Positions 9,582-16,813 of a stretch of 34,461 nt of DNA are shown piece after piece. Origin of the DNA: Lysobacter_C viscosus (GTDB lineage: Bacteria > Pseudomonadota > Gammaproteobacteria > Xanthomonadales > Xanthomonadaceae); contig NZ_JBJMAV010000013.1 of assembly GCF_046600715.1 (NCBI RefSeq), positions 1 to 34,461 on the forward strand, in the 5' to 3' direction. The notes under the pieces are model-generated. The model was given only the letters and a program-made list of their open reading frames with translations. It was not told the origin of the DNA and searched no databases. The translations under genes and the position numbers were made by a program. Every line of letters begins with the position of its first letter. Within the stretch, counting starts at the first letter, position 1.

Positions 9582-9590
9582 AGGTGTCAA
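9562..9590 (-). promoter_or_regulatory. Sigma-70 promoter of the Pro-Arg-His-Lys tRNA operon
   Basis: On the minus strand: a perfect -35 TTGACA (9590-9585), a 17-base spacer, -10 CACAAT (9567-9562), followed by a GC-rich discriminator GGCCGGCC. GC-rich discriminators are typical of stringently controlled stable-RNA promoters. Confidence 0.65.
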
Positions 9591-9682
9591 TCGTGACGCG
9601 GCAGCACGCGGCATGTGTATGCTCGCGCGCAGCCGGCAGGCGTTCAGCTTGTCCACCCCGATAGAAGCGAGGAGCAACCACC

Positions 9683-10432
9683 ATGCGCAGCGGCAACCCC
9701 GCACTGAAGGACAGCACCTTCCTGGACCTGGGCACCGGATCCGTCGTCCGCGGCGGCGACGCCGTCATGACCCTGGCCGGCACCGTCAACAAGACCGGCT
9801 TCCTGCTGCTGCTGAGCGTGCTGACCGCCACGTTCGCCTGGCTGCAGGTGAGCACCCCGGACGGCATCGCCGGCGCTGCGCCGTACGTATGGGGTGGCGC
9901 CATCGGCGGCCTGGTGATCGCCCTGGTGACGGTGTTCAAGAAGACCTGGGCGCCGGTCACCGCGCCGCTGTACGCGCTGGTCGAGGGCTTCTTCCTCGGC
10001 GCGCTGTCGGCCATGTACAACCACCTGTACGAAGGCATCGTGATGCAGGCGGTGATGCTGACCTTCGGCACCCTGTTCGCGCTGTTGTTCGCCTACCGCA
10101 GTGGGCTGATCCGCGCCACCGAGAATTTCAAGCTGGGCGTGGTCGCGGCCACCGGCGGCATCATGCTGGTCTACCTGGCCACCATCGTGCTGGGCATGTT
10201 CAACATCCAGATCCCGATGATCCACGAGTCCGGAATCGTCGGCATCGGCTTCAGCCTGTTCGTGGTGGTCATCGCCGCGCTCAACCTGGTGCTGGACTTC
10301 GATTTCATCGAAACCGGTGTCGAACAGGGCGCTCCCAAGTACATGGAGTGGTACGGCGCGTTCGGGCTGATGGTCACCCTGGTGTGGCTGTACATCGAAT
10401 TCCTGCGACTGCTGTCGAAGCTGCGCGACTGA
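9683..10432 (+). CDS. Bax inhibitor-1 / YccA-like integral membrane protein
   Basis: Inner-membrane protein of the bacterial Bax1-I branch that begins with the conserved MRSGNPALKDSTF. It has 249 residues and about seven hydrophobic helices from residue 35 to the end (for example TGFLLLLSVLTATFAWL and GIVGIGFSLFVVVIAALNL). Relatives such as E. coli YccA modulate FtsH-dependent membrane proteolysis, and some BI-1 proteins leak calcium; which role applies here cannot be told. The ATG at 9683 has AGGAG about eight bases upstream. It is monocistronic: divergent from the tRNA operon and followed by its own terminator. Confidence 0.88.
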   Translation: MRSGNPALKDSTFLDLGTGSVVRGGDAVMTLAGTVNKTGFLLLLSVLTATFAWLQVSTPDGIAGAAPYVWGGAIGGLVIALVTVFKKTWAPVTAPLYALVEGFFLGALSAMYNHLYEGIVMQAVMLTFGTLFALLFAYRSGLIRATENFKLGVVAATGGIMLVYLATIVLGMFNIQIPMIHESGIVGIGFSLFVVVIAALNLVLDFDFIETGVEQGAPKYMEWYGAFGLMVTLVWLYIEFLRLLSKLRD

Positions 10433-10483
10433 CGCAGGCCGAGCGGCGCCCGGCCGCCTCGCAACCAAGGACGACGGACGGAG

Positions 10484-10517
10484 AAGGCAATGGTCGAATC
10501 CCATTGCCTTTTTCTTT
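10484..10517 (+). terminator. Rho-independent terminator after the BI-1 gene
   Basis: AGGCAATGG pairs with CCATTGCCT around a seven-base loop (10485-10509) and is followed by TTTTTCTTT. Confidence 0.85.
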
Positions 10518-10611
10518 GCGTGGCCGTTTTTCCTTACCGGGTTCGGATGCTCCGGCTGCCGGGATCGCGTAACGCGTCCGCGTCCGCGTGAAATGCCCCA
10601 CCCCAACGAGA

Positions 10612-10633
10612 CAGGGCGCCTGGAGGCGCCCTG
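10612..10633 (-). terminator. Terminator-like hairpin after isocitrate dehydrogenase
   Basis: Perfect nine-base arms CAGGGCGCC/GGCGCCCTG close a TCCA loop about 25 bases past the stop, followed by the weakly T-rich TCTCGTT. Confidence 0.6.
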
Positions 10634-10657
10634 CTGGGAATCGATGCGGGTAGGCGA

Positions 10658-11671
10658 TCAGGCCGTTGCGCGCCGGGCGATCGCCTTGGCAAACGACAGG
10701 GTGTCGCCGGTGCCGCCCAGATCGGGGGTCAGCGAGTCCTTGGCCTCCAGCGTGGCGACGATTGCGCCGCGAAGCCTGGTGGCCTTGTCCGGCATGCCCA
10801 GGTGATCGAGCATCTGCGCGGCGCCGAGCAGGAGCGCGCACGGATTGGCCTTGCCCTGGCCAGCGATGTCAGGCGCGGTGCCGTGAACGGCTTCGAAAAT
10901 GGCCGCATCGGTGCCGATGTTCGCACCCGGGGCCAAGCCCAGGCCGCCCACCAGCCCGGCGCACAGGTCGGAGATGATGTCGCCGAACAGGTTGGTGGTC
11001 ACGATCATGTCGAACGACTCGGGCTGCATCACCAGCTTCATGCAGCACGCATCGACGATCATCTCGTCGCACTGGATGTCCGGGTATTCGGCGGCCACCG
11101 CGCGCGCGGTCCTGAGGAACAGGCCCGAGGTCGACTTGAGGATGTTGGCCTTGTGCACCACCGTGATCTTCTTGCGACCGGTCTTGCGGGCCAGCTCGAA
11201 CGCGTAGCGCACGATGCGCTCGGAGCCCCGGCGGGTGACCTTCTGGGTCAGGACGGCGGTCTCGCCGTCTTCGCTGAGGTGCTGGCCTTCACCGATGTAG
11301 GCACCCTCGGTGTTCTCGCGCACGGTGATCAGGTCCACGCCATCCGGAAAGCGTGACTTGGTATTGGGAAACGACTTGGCCGGACGCACGTTCGCGTAGA
11401 GGTCGAAGCGCTTGCGCAGCTCGACGTTGATCGATGAAAAGCCCTCGCCGACCGGCGTGGTCAGCGGGCTCTTGAGCGCGACCCGGTTCTTGCGGATGGA
11501 GTCCATCGTCGCCGCCGGCAGCAACTCGCCGTGCTTCTCGAGCGCGACAAGGCCGGCGTCGGCCTCTTCGTAGCGCAGGCCCAACTGCATCGCATCGAGC
11601 ACGTGCAGGGTGGTGTCCATGATTTCAGGGCCAATGCCATCGCCACGGATGACCGTAATGGTGTGCGTCAT
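10658..11671 (-). CDS. icd: NAD-type isocitrate dehydrogenase
   Basis: Oxidative decarboxylase converting isocitrate to 2-oxoglutarate in the TCA cycle; cytosolic, 337 residues. It begins with the family signature ITVIRGDGIGPEIM. The substrate-binding segment is SSINVELRKRFDLYANVRP, and the metal-binding motif NLFGDIISDLCAGLVGGLG holds the conserved aspartates. In the cofactor loop HGTAPDIAG the residues after the Pro are Asp-Ile, where NADP-dependent E. coli enzyme has Lys-Tyr. This change is associated with NAD preference, and short NAD-type enzymes are known in Xanthomonas. Tartrate or homoisocitrate dehydrogenases are less likely alternatives. The ATG at 11671 gives the normal N-terminus but has only a weak ribosome binding site. 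It is transcribed alone. Confidence 0.9.
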   Translation of the reverse strand: MTHTITVIRGDGIGPEIMDTTLHVLDAMQLGLRYEEADAGLVALEKHGELLPAATMDSIRKNRVALKSPLTTPVGEGFSSINVELRKRFDLYANVRPAKSFPNTKSRFPDGVDLITVRENTEGAYIGEGQHLSEDGETAVLTQKVTRRGSERIVRYAFELARKTGRKKITVVHKANILKSTSGLFLRTARAVAAEYPDIQCDEMIVDACCMKLVMQPESFDMIVTTNLFGDIISDLCAGLVGGLGLAPGANIGTDAAIFEAVHGTAPDIAGQGKANPCALLLGAAQMLDHLGMPDKATRLRGAIVATLEAKDSLTPDLGGTGDTLSFAKAIARRATA

Positions 11672-11830
11672 AGGGGAGGTTTCCAGCTGGTGGCGCGGGC
11701 GCGGGGGACGCGCAGCGCAAGGGGTTTAGCCCCGGAATTATGCCCCGCCGGGGCCCCACTTCACAGGCCCGGCAGGTTCCGGCAGGCAGCCGGGAGCCGC
11801 ACAACCCCGCCATACAAGGGTTTCAGCCGA

Positions 11831-12247
11831 CTAGCCGTGGGGATGCGCGTCCGGGGCCGGCAATCCGTCCTGCTCCAGCCGGTCGAGGAAGTCCACCGCG
11901 CGGCGCATGTGCGGGATCACGATCGACCCGCCCACCACCAGTCCGATGGAGAACGCCTCGAACATTTCCGCGCGGCTGACGCCTGCGTCCCTGCACTGGG
12001 CCACGTGGTAGCTGATGCAGTCGTCGCAACGCAGCACCATCGAGGCCACCAGGCCCATGAGCTCCTTGGTCCTGACGTCCAGCGCGCCGGCCTGGTAGGC
12101 CTGCGTATCAAGCGCGAAAAATCGCTTCACCACCTGGTTGGGCTCGGCCAGGATGCGTTCGTTCATGCGCTTGCGGAAGGCGGTGAACTCGGCAATCCGG
12201 TCCTGCTCGCCCGTCCCGGCGGCCTCGCCCGTGCCGGCGCGGCTCAT
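11831..12247 (-). CDS. AhpD-like carboxymuconolactone decarboxylase family protein
   Basis: Small helical protein of the CMD/AhpD superfamily, 138 residues. It carries CxxCxxxH (Cys74, Cys77, His81 in RCDDCISYHV) with an upstream Glu in KELMGLV, the thiol and proton-relay set of AhpD-like peroxide-reducing partners. It therefore probably has thiol-disulfide or peroxidase activity rather than decarboxylase activity. Its ATG overlaps the stop of the glutaredoxin gene (ATGA), so the two are translationally coupled, and the pairing supports a redox role. The substrate is unknown. Confidence 0.85.
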   Translation of the reverse strand: MSRAGTGEAAGTGEQDRIAEFTAFRKRMNERILAEPNQVVKRFFALDTQAYQAGALDVRTKELMGLVASMVLRCDDCISYHVAQCRDAGVSRAEMFEAFSIGLVVGGSIVIPHMRRAVDFLDRLEQDGLPAPDAHPHG

Positions 12248-12537
12248 GCTTTTCCCTCGAGCAGGGGCTGCAGGCCACCGGCTCGATGCAGGGCGATCAT
12301 GTCGTCGTAGCCGCCCACGTGGGTATCGCCAATGAAGATCTGCGGCACGCTGGTACGGCGGGTGAGTTCGACCATCCGCTGCCGGGCGTCGGGCTCCAGG
12401 TCGATGCGCACTTCCGTCCATTCGCGGCCCTGGCTGCGAAGGAAGTTCTTGGCAGCCACGCAGTACGGGCAGATGGCGCTGCTGTAGATCGTGATCGGCG
12501 GACCGTCGCCGCCGGCGGGGGTGTTTGAATCGCTCAA
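12244..12537 (-). CDS. Glutaredoxin (GrxC-like, dithiol)
   Basis: Thiol-disulfide oxidoreductase that uses glutathione to reduce protein disulfides. It has 97 residues with active site Cys23-Pro-Tyr-Cys26, the cis-Pro motif SVPQIFIGDTHVGG and a C-terminal GGYDD segment that binds glutathione. I place the start at the TTG at 12537, because GGAG lies seven bases upstream and the product then has the length of class I glutaredoxins. No in-frame ATG nearby fits; the open frame continues upstream without Grx similarity. It is followed by the AhpD-like gene with a four-base overlap. Confidence 0.88.
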   Translation of the reverse strand: MSDSNTPAGGDGPPITIYSSAICPYCVAAKNFLRSQGREWTEVRIDLEPDARQRMVELTRRTSVPQIFIGDTHVGGYDDMIALHRAGGLQPLLEGKA

Positions 12538-12632
12538 CTCGCTGCTCCGGGATGGGATGGGGCAAAAACGCCCGACGCCACCCATGCGGATGGCAGGTCG
12601 GTGCATGCGTGAAAGGGTAACCTCGAGTGCGT

Positions 12633-12660
12633 GAAACTTCGCCGGACGGTGGTGGTCCAA
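12633..12660 (+). promoter_or_regulatory. Possible sigma-E promoter of bepA
   Basis: GAAACTT (12633-12639), a 16-base spacer, TCCAA (12656-12660), compared with the RpoE consensus GGAACTT and TCAAA/TCTGA. bepA belongs to the RpoE regulon in E. coli. The predicted leader of about 250 bases is long, so this is tentative. Confidence 0.35.
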
Positions 12661-12820
12661 CACGTCGTGTCGCACCGGGAAACGGATCGGGGCCCGGGCA
12701 ACCTGGAGCAAGCGGCAATGGCGAAACAGGCCGGTCCGGTTAACGACGGATTCACGCGAATGCCGCTCGTGGGCCGCATCCTGCTGGAGTCCGGCCCTAT
12801 CCCTGGGCGGCGGGTCACCC

Positions 12821-12850
12821 GCCGTCCCCCTGCCGTCCCCCTGCCGTCCT
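12821..12850. repeat. 11-base tandem repeat, 2.7 units
   Basis: GCCGTCCCCCT is repeated at 12821 and 12832 with a partial third unit at 12843. It lies upstream of bepA; no function is seen. Confidence 0.8.
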
Positions 12851-12916
12851 GATCGACAATCCGACCCGCCGCGCCCTGCGGCCGCCAGTGCACTGCATCC
12901 CACCCGGAGTCCCCCC

Positions 12917-14494
12917 TTGCGTATCGCCCCGCTCACTGCAGCCCTGGTCCTGGCGCTCGCCAGCGTGTGCGCGCCGGCCCAGGAAACCCGTCTGCCCGAC
13001 ATCGGCTCGTCCGCGGGCGAGCTGCTGACCCCCGCCCGGCAGGAGCAGTACGGGGCAATGATGCTGGCGCAGCTTCGCCAGTACGACTACCTGCTGGAAG
13101 ACCCGTTGCTGGACCAGTGGCTGGATGCCCTGGGCAACCGCCTGGCCACCCACAGCGATCAACCCGGCCAGTCGTTCAACTTCTTCCTGATCAAGCAGCG
13201 CCAGATCAACGCGTTCGCGACGCTCGGCGGGTACATCGGCGTCAACGCCGGGCTTGTGCTGGCGGCCGAACGCGAAGACGAAGTGGCCGCGGTGATGGCC
13301 CACGAAGTCGCCCATGTCACCCAGCACCACGTGCTTCGCGGGGTGGAGCGCGCCCAGCGCGACCAGTTGCCGATCCTGTTGGCGATGCTGGGCGCGGTGG
13401 CAGCCGCCAGCGCCTCCGACAGCCGGTCCGGCGGCAATGCCGCACAGGCGGCCATCATCTCGGCGATGGGCCTGATGCAGCAGCGACAGATCGATTACAC
13501 CCGCTCCAACGAGCACGAGGCCGACCGCCTCGGCATCCAGACGCTGGCCCGCAGCCAGTACGACCCGGTGGCGATGGCCGACTTCTTCGGCACCCTTCAG
13601 ACCCGATCGCGTGCCAATGCGGCCGGTTACTACGACACGCCCGAATACCTGATGACCCACCCGGTCACCACCACCCGCATCACCGAGGCCAAGCAGCGCG
13701 CGGAGCAGATTGCGGCCGCGCCCAGGGGCTTCACCGGAAGCGTGGGGGGCAGCGACAACCCGCTGCTGCCGGAGGGCTTCAGGCTGCCCGCTCCCGGACT
13801 GCGGAGCGAGGGCACCGGGGATTTCGAGTTCGCCCGCGAACGCATGCGCGTGCTGACCGCCAACACGCCCGGCGAGGCGGTTCGCGAGTACGCGCAGATA
13901 CAGGCCTCGGGCACCCTCGACGCCGCGCAACAGTACGGCTTTGCGGTGGCGCGCCTGCGGGACAACCAGGCTACCGCCGCGCGCGAGTCGCTGCAGCAGT
14001 TGCTCGAGGCGAGGCCAGGCGACCCGTGGGTGACGCTGGCATTGGCCGAAGCCGAGGCCCGCAGCGGCCGCTCGGCATCGGCCGACAGTCGCTTGGAGGC
14101 CCTCCTGCGGAATTCCCCCAACGACCGTGCGGCGGCCCTGACCTATGCCGCCTTGTTGGCCGAACGCAATTCCGAGGAAGCAGGCAAGCGCGCGCAAGCG
14201 GTGCTGCGGCCGCTTCTGGGCCAGTCCGACGAGGATGCGGTCTTCCAGCGGACGTTCGCGCGCGTCAGCGACATCGCCGGGGACGTGGTTCGCGCCGGCG
14301 AGGCCCATGCCGAGGCCGCTTTCCTCAATGGCCGCCCCGAACAGGCGCTGGTGCAGCTGAACACGCTCAAGCAGCGCCCGGAAGTGGATTACTACGCCCG
14401 GGCACGGATCGAATCGCGGATCGCGGCCATCACCCCGACCGTGCTGGAACTCAAGCGCCAGGGCATCCGCGACGAGGACCTGGGCCGGCGCTGA
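12917..14494 (+). CDS. bepA: BepA-like periplasmic M48 metalloprotease
   Basis: Periplasmic zinc protease and chaperone that helps assemble or remove outer-membrane proteins such as LptD. It has 525 residues. A signal peptide is likely (APLTAALVLALASVCAPAQ, cleaved near residue 21). The zinc motif is His129-Glu-Val-Ala-His133, with further ligands in NEHEADRLG at about residues 198-206. The C-terminal third is TPR-like helical repeats (about residue 290 onward). The start is a TTG at 12917 with GGAG seven bases upstream; it places the signal peptide correctly and no ATG fits. It is longer than E. coli BepA (487). It stands alone, divergent from grx. Confidence 0.88.
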   Translation: MRIAPLTAALVLALASVCAPAQETRLPDIGSSAGELLTPARQEQYGAMMLAQLRQYDYLLEDPLLDQWLDALGNRLATHSDQPGQSFNFFLIKQRQINAFATLGGYIGVNAGLVLAAEREDEVAAVMAHEVAHVTQHHVLRGVERAQRDQLPILLAMLGAVAAASASDSRSGGNAAQAAIISAMGLMQQRQIDYTRSNEHEADRLGIQTLARSQYDPVAMADFFGTLQTRSRANAAGYYDTPEYLMTHPVTTTRITEAKQRAEQIAAAPRGFTGSVGGSDNPLLPEGFRLPAPGLRSEGTGDFEFARERMRVLTANTPGEAVREYAQIQASGTLDAAQQYGFAVARLRDNQATAARESLQQLLEARPGDPWVTLALAEAEARSGRSASADSRLEALLRNSPNDRAAALTYAALLAERNSEEAGKRAQAVLRPLLGQSDEDAVFQRTFARVSDIAGDVVRAGEAHAEAAFLNGRPEQALVQLNTLKQRPEVDYYARARIESRIAAITPTVLELKRQGIRDEDLGRR

Positions 14495-14526
14495 GCGGAC
14501 CGCGCCGCGTGACACCGGCAAGACCG

Positions 14527-14543
14527 TGTCACGACCCAGTCAC
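14527..14543 (+). promoter_or_regulatory. Pho box in front of phoB
   Basis: The half-sites TGTCAC (14527-14532) and AGTCAC (14538-14543) start 11 bases apart, the spacing of PhoB-binding repeats. A -10-like TGTACT follows at 14554, ten bases after the box. The position about 85 bases before phoB implies autoregulation under phosphate starvation. Confidence 0.6.
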
Positions 14544-14626
14544 AAAACGGTAGTGTACTGGCGCGGCCCAACCGGTCCGCGGCCCCGTGCCGCGGACCGG
14601 CCCCGCCCCCAGCTGCCGGTGACCGC

Positions 14627-15334
14627 GTGCAGAAACGCATCCTGATCGTCGAAGACGAACCCGCCATCCGTGACATGGTCGCCTTCGCCCTGCGCAAGGG
14701 TGAATACGACCCGGTGCACGCTGGCGATGCCCGCGAGGCGCAAGCCGCGATCGCCGACCGCGTTCCCGACCTGATCCTGCTGGACTGGATGCTGCCGGGC
14801 ACCAGCGGCCTGGAGCTGGCCCGGCGCTGGCGCCGCGAGTCCCTCACCCGCGAGGTGCCGATCATCATGCTCACCGCCCGCGGCGAGGAGAACGACCGCG
14901 TCGGCGGGCTGGAGGCGGGGGTCGACGACTACGTGGTCAAGCCCTTTTCCGCGCGTGAACTGCTGGCGCGCATCCGCGCCGTGCTGCGCCGGTCGCGCGA
15001 GGACGACGAGGACGGGAGCGTCAGCGTCGGTGGCCTGCGCATCGATGGCGCCGCGCACCGGGTCTTCGCCCGCAACGGCGGCGAAGACCAGCCGGTCCAG
15101 ATCGGCCCGACCGAGTACCGCCTGCTGCATTTCTTCATGACCCACGCCGAGCGGGTGTACTCACGAACGCAGCTGCTGGACCACGTCTGGGGTGGCAGCG
15201 TCTACGTGGAGGAACGCACCGTGGACGTGCACATCCGGCGGCTGCGCAAGACGCTGGAACCGCATGGGATGGACGGCATGGTGCAGACCGTACGGGGCTC
15301 GGGCTACCGTTTCTCCACCTCTGCCGAAGTCTGA
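14627..15334 (+). CDS. phoB: Phosphate regulon response regulator PhoB
   Basis: DNA-binding response regulator of phosphate starvation, 235 residues. The N-terminal receiver domain has acidic Glu9-Asp10, phospho-acceptor Asp53 (LILLDWMLPG) and the conserved Lys in VVKPFSARELL. The C-terminal OmpR-type winged helix ends with RRLRKTLEPHGMD and VRGSGYRF. The start is a GTG at 14627, with GGTGA a few bases upstream and the canonical MQKRILIVEDEP N-terminus. It heads the phoB-phoR-ppk-ppx cluster and is preceded by a Pho box. Confidence 0.95.
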   Translation: MQKRILIVEDEPAIRDMVAFALRKGEYDPVHAGDAREAQAAIADRVPDLILLDWMLPGTSGLELARRWRRESLTREVPIIMLTARGEENDRVGGLEAGVDDYVVKPFSARELLARIRAVLRRSREDDEDGSVSVGGLRIDGAAHRVFARNGGEDQPVQIGPTEYRLLHFFMTHAERVYSRTQLLDHVWGGSVYVEERTVDVHIRRLRKTLEPHGMDGMVQTVRGSGYRFSTSAEV

Positions 15335-15493
15335 GCCGGCGGCACCGGAGGATGGAGAACCGGGACTGACGCACGCGCAGGGAACCGCTGCTTTGCGCCT
15401 GCCAACGTGTCATTGTCTTGAAGCCCGCTGGCAATCCCGGCCGGCTGCACTTCCATTCCCTTGCGCCTGTCCCGATTGATCCTCCCCGACCCC

Positions 15494-16813
15494 ATGCCCC
15501 CCCGCGCCCGCTCCGCCTGGTTCCGCACGCTCGGCATGCTTGCCGTGGTACTTGCAGCGGCGGTGGCCGTGGGCGTGGCCATCGGCTATCCGTGGCCGGT
15601 GCTGGCGATGGCGGCGCTGGCCGTGGTCGCCTGGCATTACTGGCGGCTGAGGCGGGTGCTGCTGCGCCTGACCGCCCGCCAGCGCATGCCGCCCCCGCGG
15701 GGCGATGGCGTATGGAATGAACTCGACCGCCTGCTGCATCGAACCCAGACGGAAATGCGCGGCCGCAAGCGCCGGCTGCTGGAGATGCTGCGGGCCTACC
15801 GCGCTGCCGCGGCCGCGCTACCCGACGCCATCGTCGTGGCGGACCGCGACACCCAGCGCATCGTCTGGTTCAGCGAGGCGGCCGGCCCCCTGCTGGGGCT
15901 GGGCTACCCCGAGGACATCGGCGCCCCCCTGGTGGCGCGCCTGCAGCCGTTGCCCCTGGCCGGCTGGATGGCCGCAGGCCAACACGCCGAACCGCTCGAG
16001 GTCGCCTCCCCGCTCAACCCCGGCGCCACCCTCAGCCTGCGCCTGATCCCGTATTCGGAGTCGCTGTGGCTGCTGGTCGCGCGCGACGTCAGCCGATTGC
16101 TGCAGCTTGAGCAGATGCGGCGCGACTTCGTCGCCAACGTCTCCCACGAGCTGCGTACCCCGCTCACCGTGGTACACGGCTACCTGGACATGCTCGACCC
16201 GGCCGACCACCCCGAATGGGCGCCCATCGTGGCCGAGATGCAGCGCCAGTCGCAACGCATGACCCAGCTGGTGGAAGACCTGCTGACGCTGTCCCGGCTG
16301 GAGTCGCAGGACAGCCTGCCGGTGGAGGAACCGGTCGCGGTCGCGCCGATGCTGGGCACCCTGCGCCGCGAGGCCGCGGCACTGAGCCAGGGCCGCCACG
16401 AGGTATCGATCGAGGATGAAGCGGAGGTCGACCTGTTCGGTTCCAACAAGGAACTGCACAGCGCGTTCTCCAACCTGGTCAGCAACGCAGTGCGATACAC
16501 GCCCGCAGGCGGGACGATCAAGGTGCGGTTCCGCCGCGAGGGCCGGGGGGTCGCACTTGAGGTGATCGACAGCGGCTACGGCATTCCCGCCTCGCACCTG
16601 CCACGCGTAACCGAGCGTTTCTACCGGGTCTCCAACAGCCGTTCGCGCGAAAGCGGGGGCACCGGCCTGGGGCTGGCGATCGTCAAGCACGTGCTCAACC
16701 TGCACCAGGGCCGGCTGGAGGTCAGCAGCGAAGTCGGCCACGGCAGTACATTCGCATGCGTGTTCGGCGCGGAGCGCGTGATCGAGCGCGAAACCAGTGA
16801 GGTCCCGACTTGA
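15494..16813 (+). CDS. phoR: Phosphate regulon sensor histidine kinase PhoR
   Basis: Inner-membrane kinase that phosphorylates PhoB when the PstSCAB-PhoU signal is low. From the ATG at 15494 it has 439 residues (E. coli 431). Two close membrane segments at about residues 12-48, a PAS-like domain (about 100-195), the H box with His218 in NVSHELRTPL, and the ATPase N, G1 and G2 boxes (NLVSNAVRYTP, DSGYGIP, GGTGLGLAIVKH) are in order. A TTG at 15461 would add 11 residues; neither start has a clear Shine-Dalgarno, so the start is uncertain. A gap of 159 bases follows phoB. The stop overlaps the TTG start of ppk. Confidence 0.93.
   Translation: MPPRARSAWFRTLGMLAVVLAAAVAVGVAIGYPWPVLAMAALAVVAWHYWRLRRVLLRLTARQRMPPPRGDGVWNELDRLLHRTQTEMRGRKRRLLEMLRAYRAAAAALPDAIVVADRDTQRIVWFSEAAGPLLGLGYPEDIGAPLVARLQPLPLAGWMAAGQHAEPLEVASPLNPGATLSLRLIPYSESLWLLVARDVSRLLQLEQMRRDFVANVSHELRTPLTVVHGYLDMLDPADHPEWAPIVAEMQRQSQRMTQLVEDLLTLSRLESQDSLPVEEPVAVAPMLGTLRREAAALSQGRHEVSIEDEAEVDLFGSNKELHSAFSNLVSNAVRYTPAGGTIKVRFRREGRGVALEVIDSGYGIPASHLPRVTERFYRVSNSRSRESGGTGLGLAIVKHVLNLHQGRLEVSSEVGHGSTFACVFGAERVIERETSEVPT

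Larger units (their letters stand above)
12538..12916. other. Divergent intergenic region between grx and bepA
   Basis: These 379 bases hold no gene I can support. They contain a sigma-E-like promoter for bepA (12633-12660), a GGCGGG/CCCGCC hairpin (12809-12823) and an 11-base tandem repeat (12821-12850). Confidence 0.5.
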
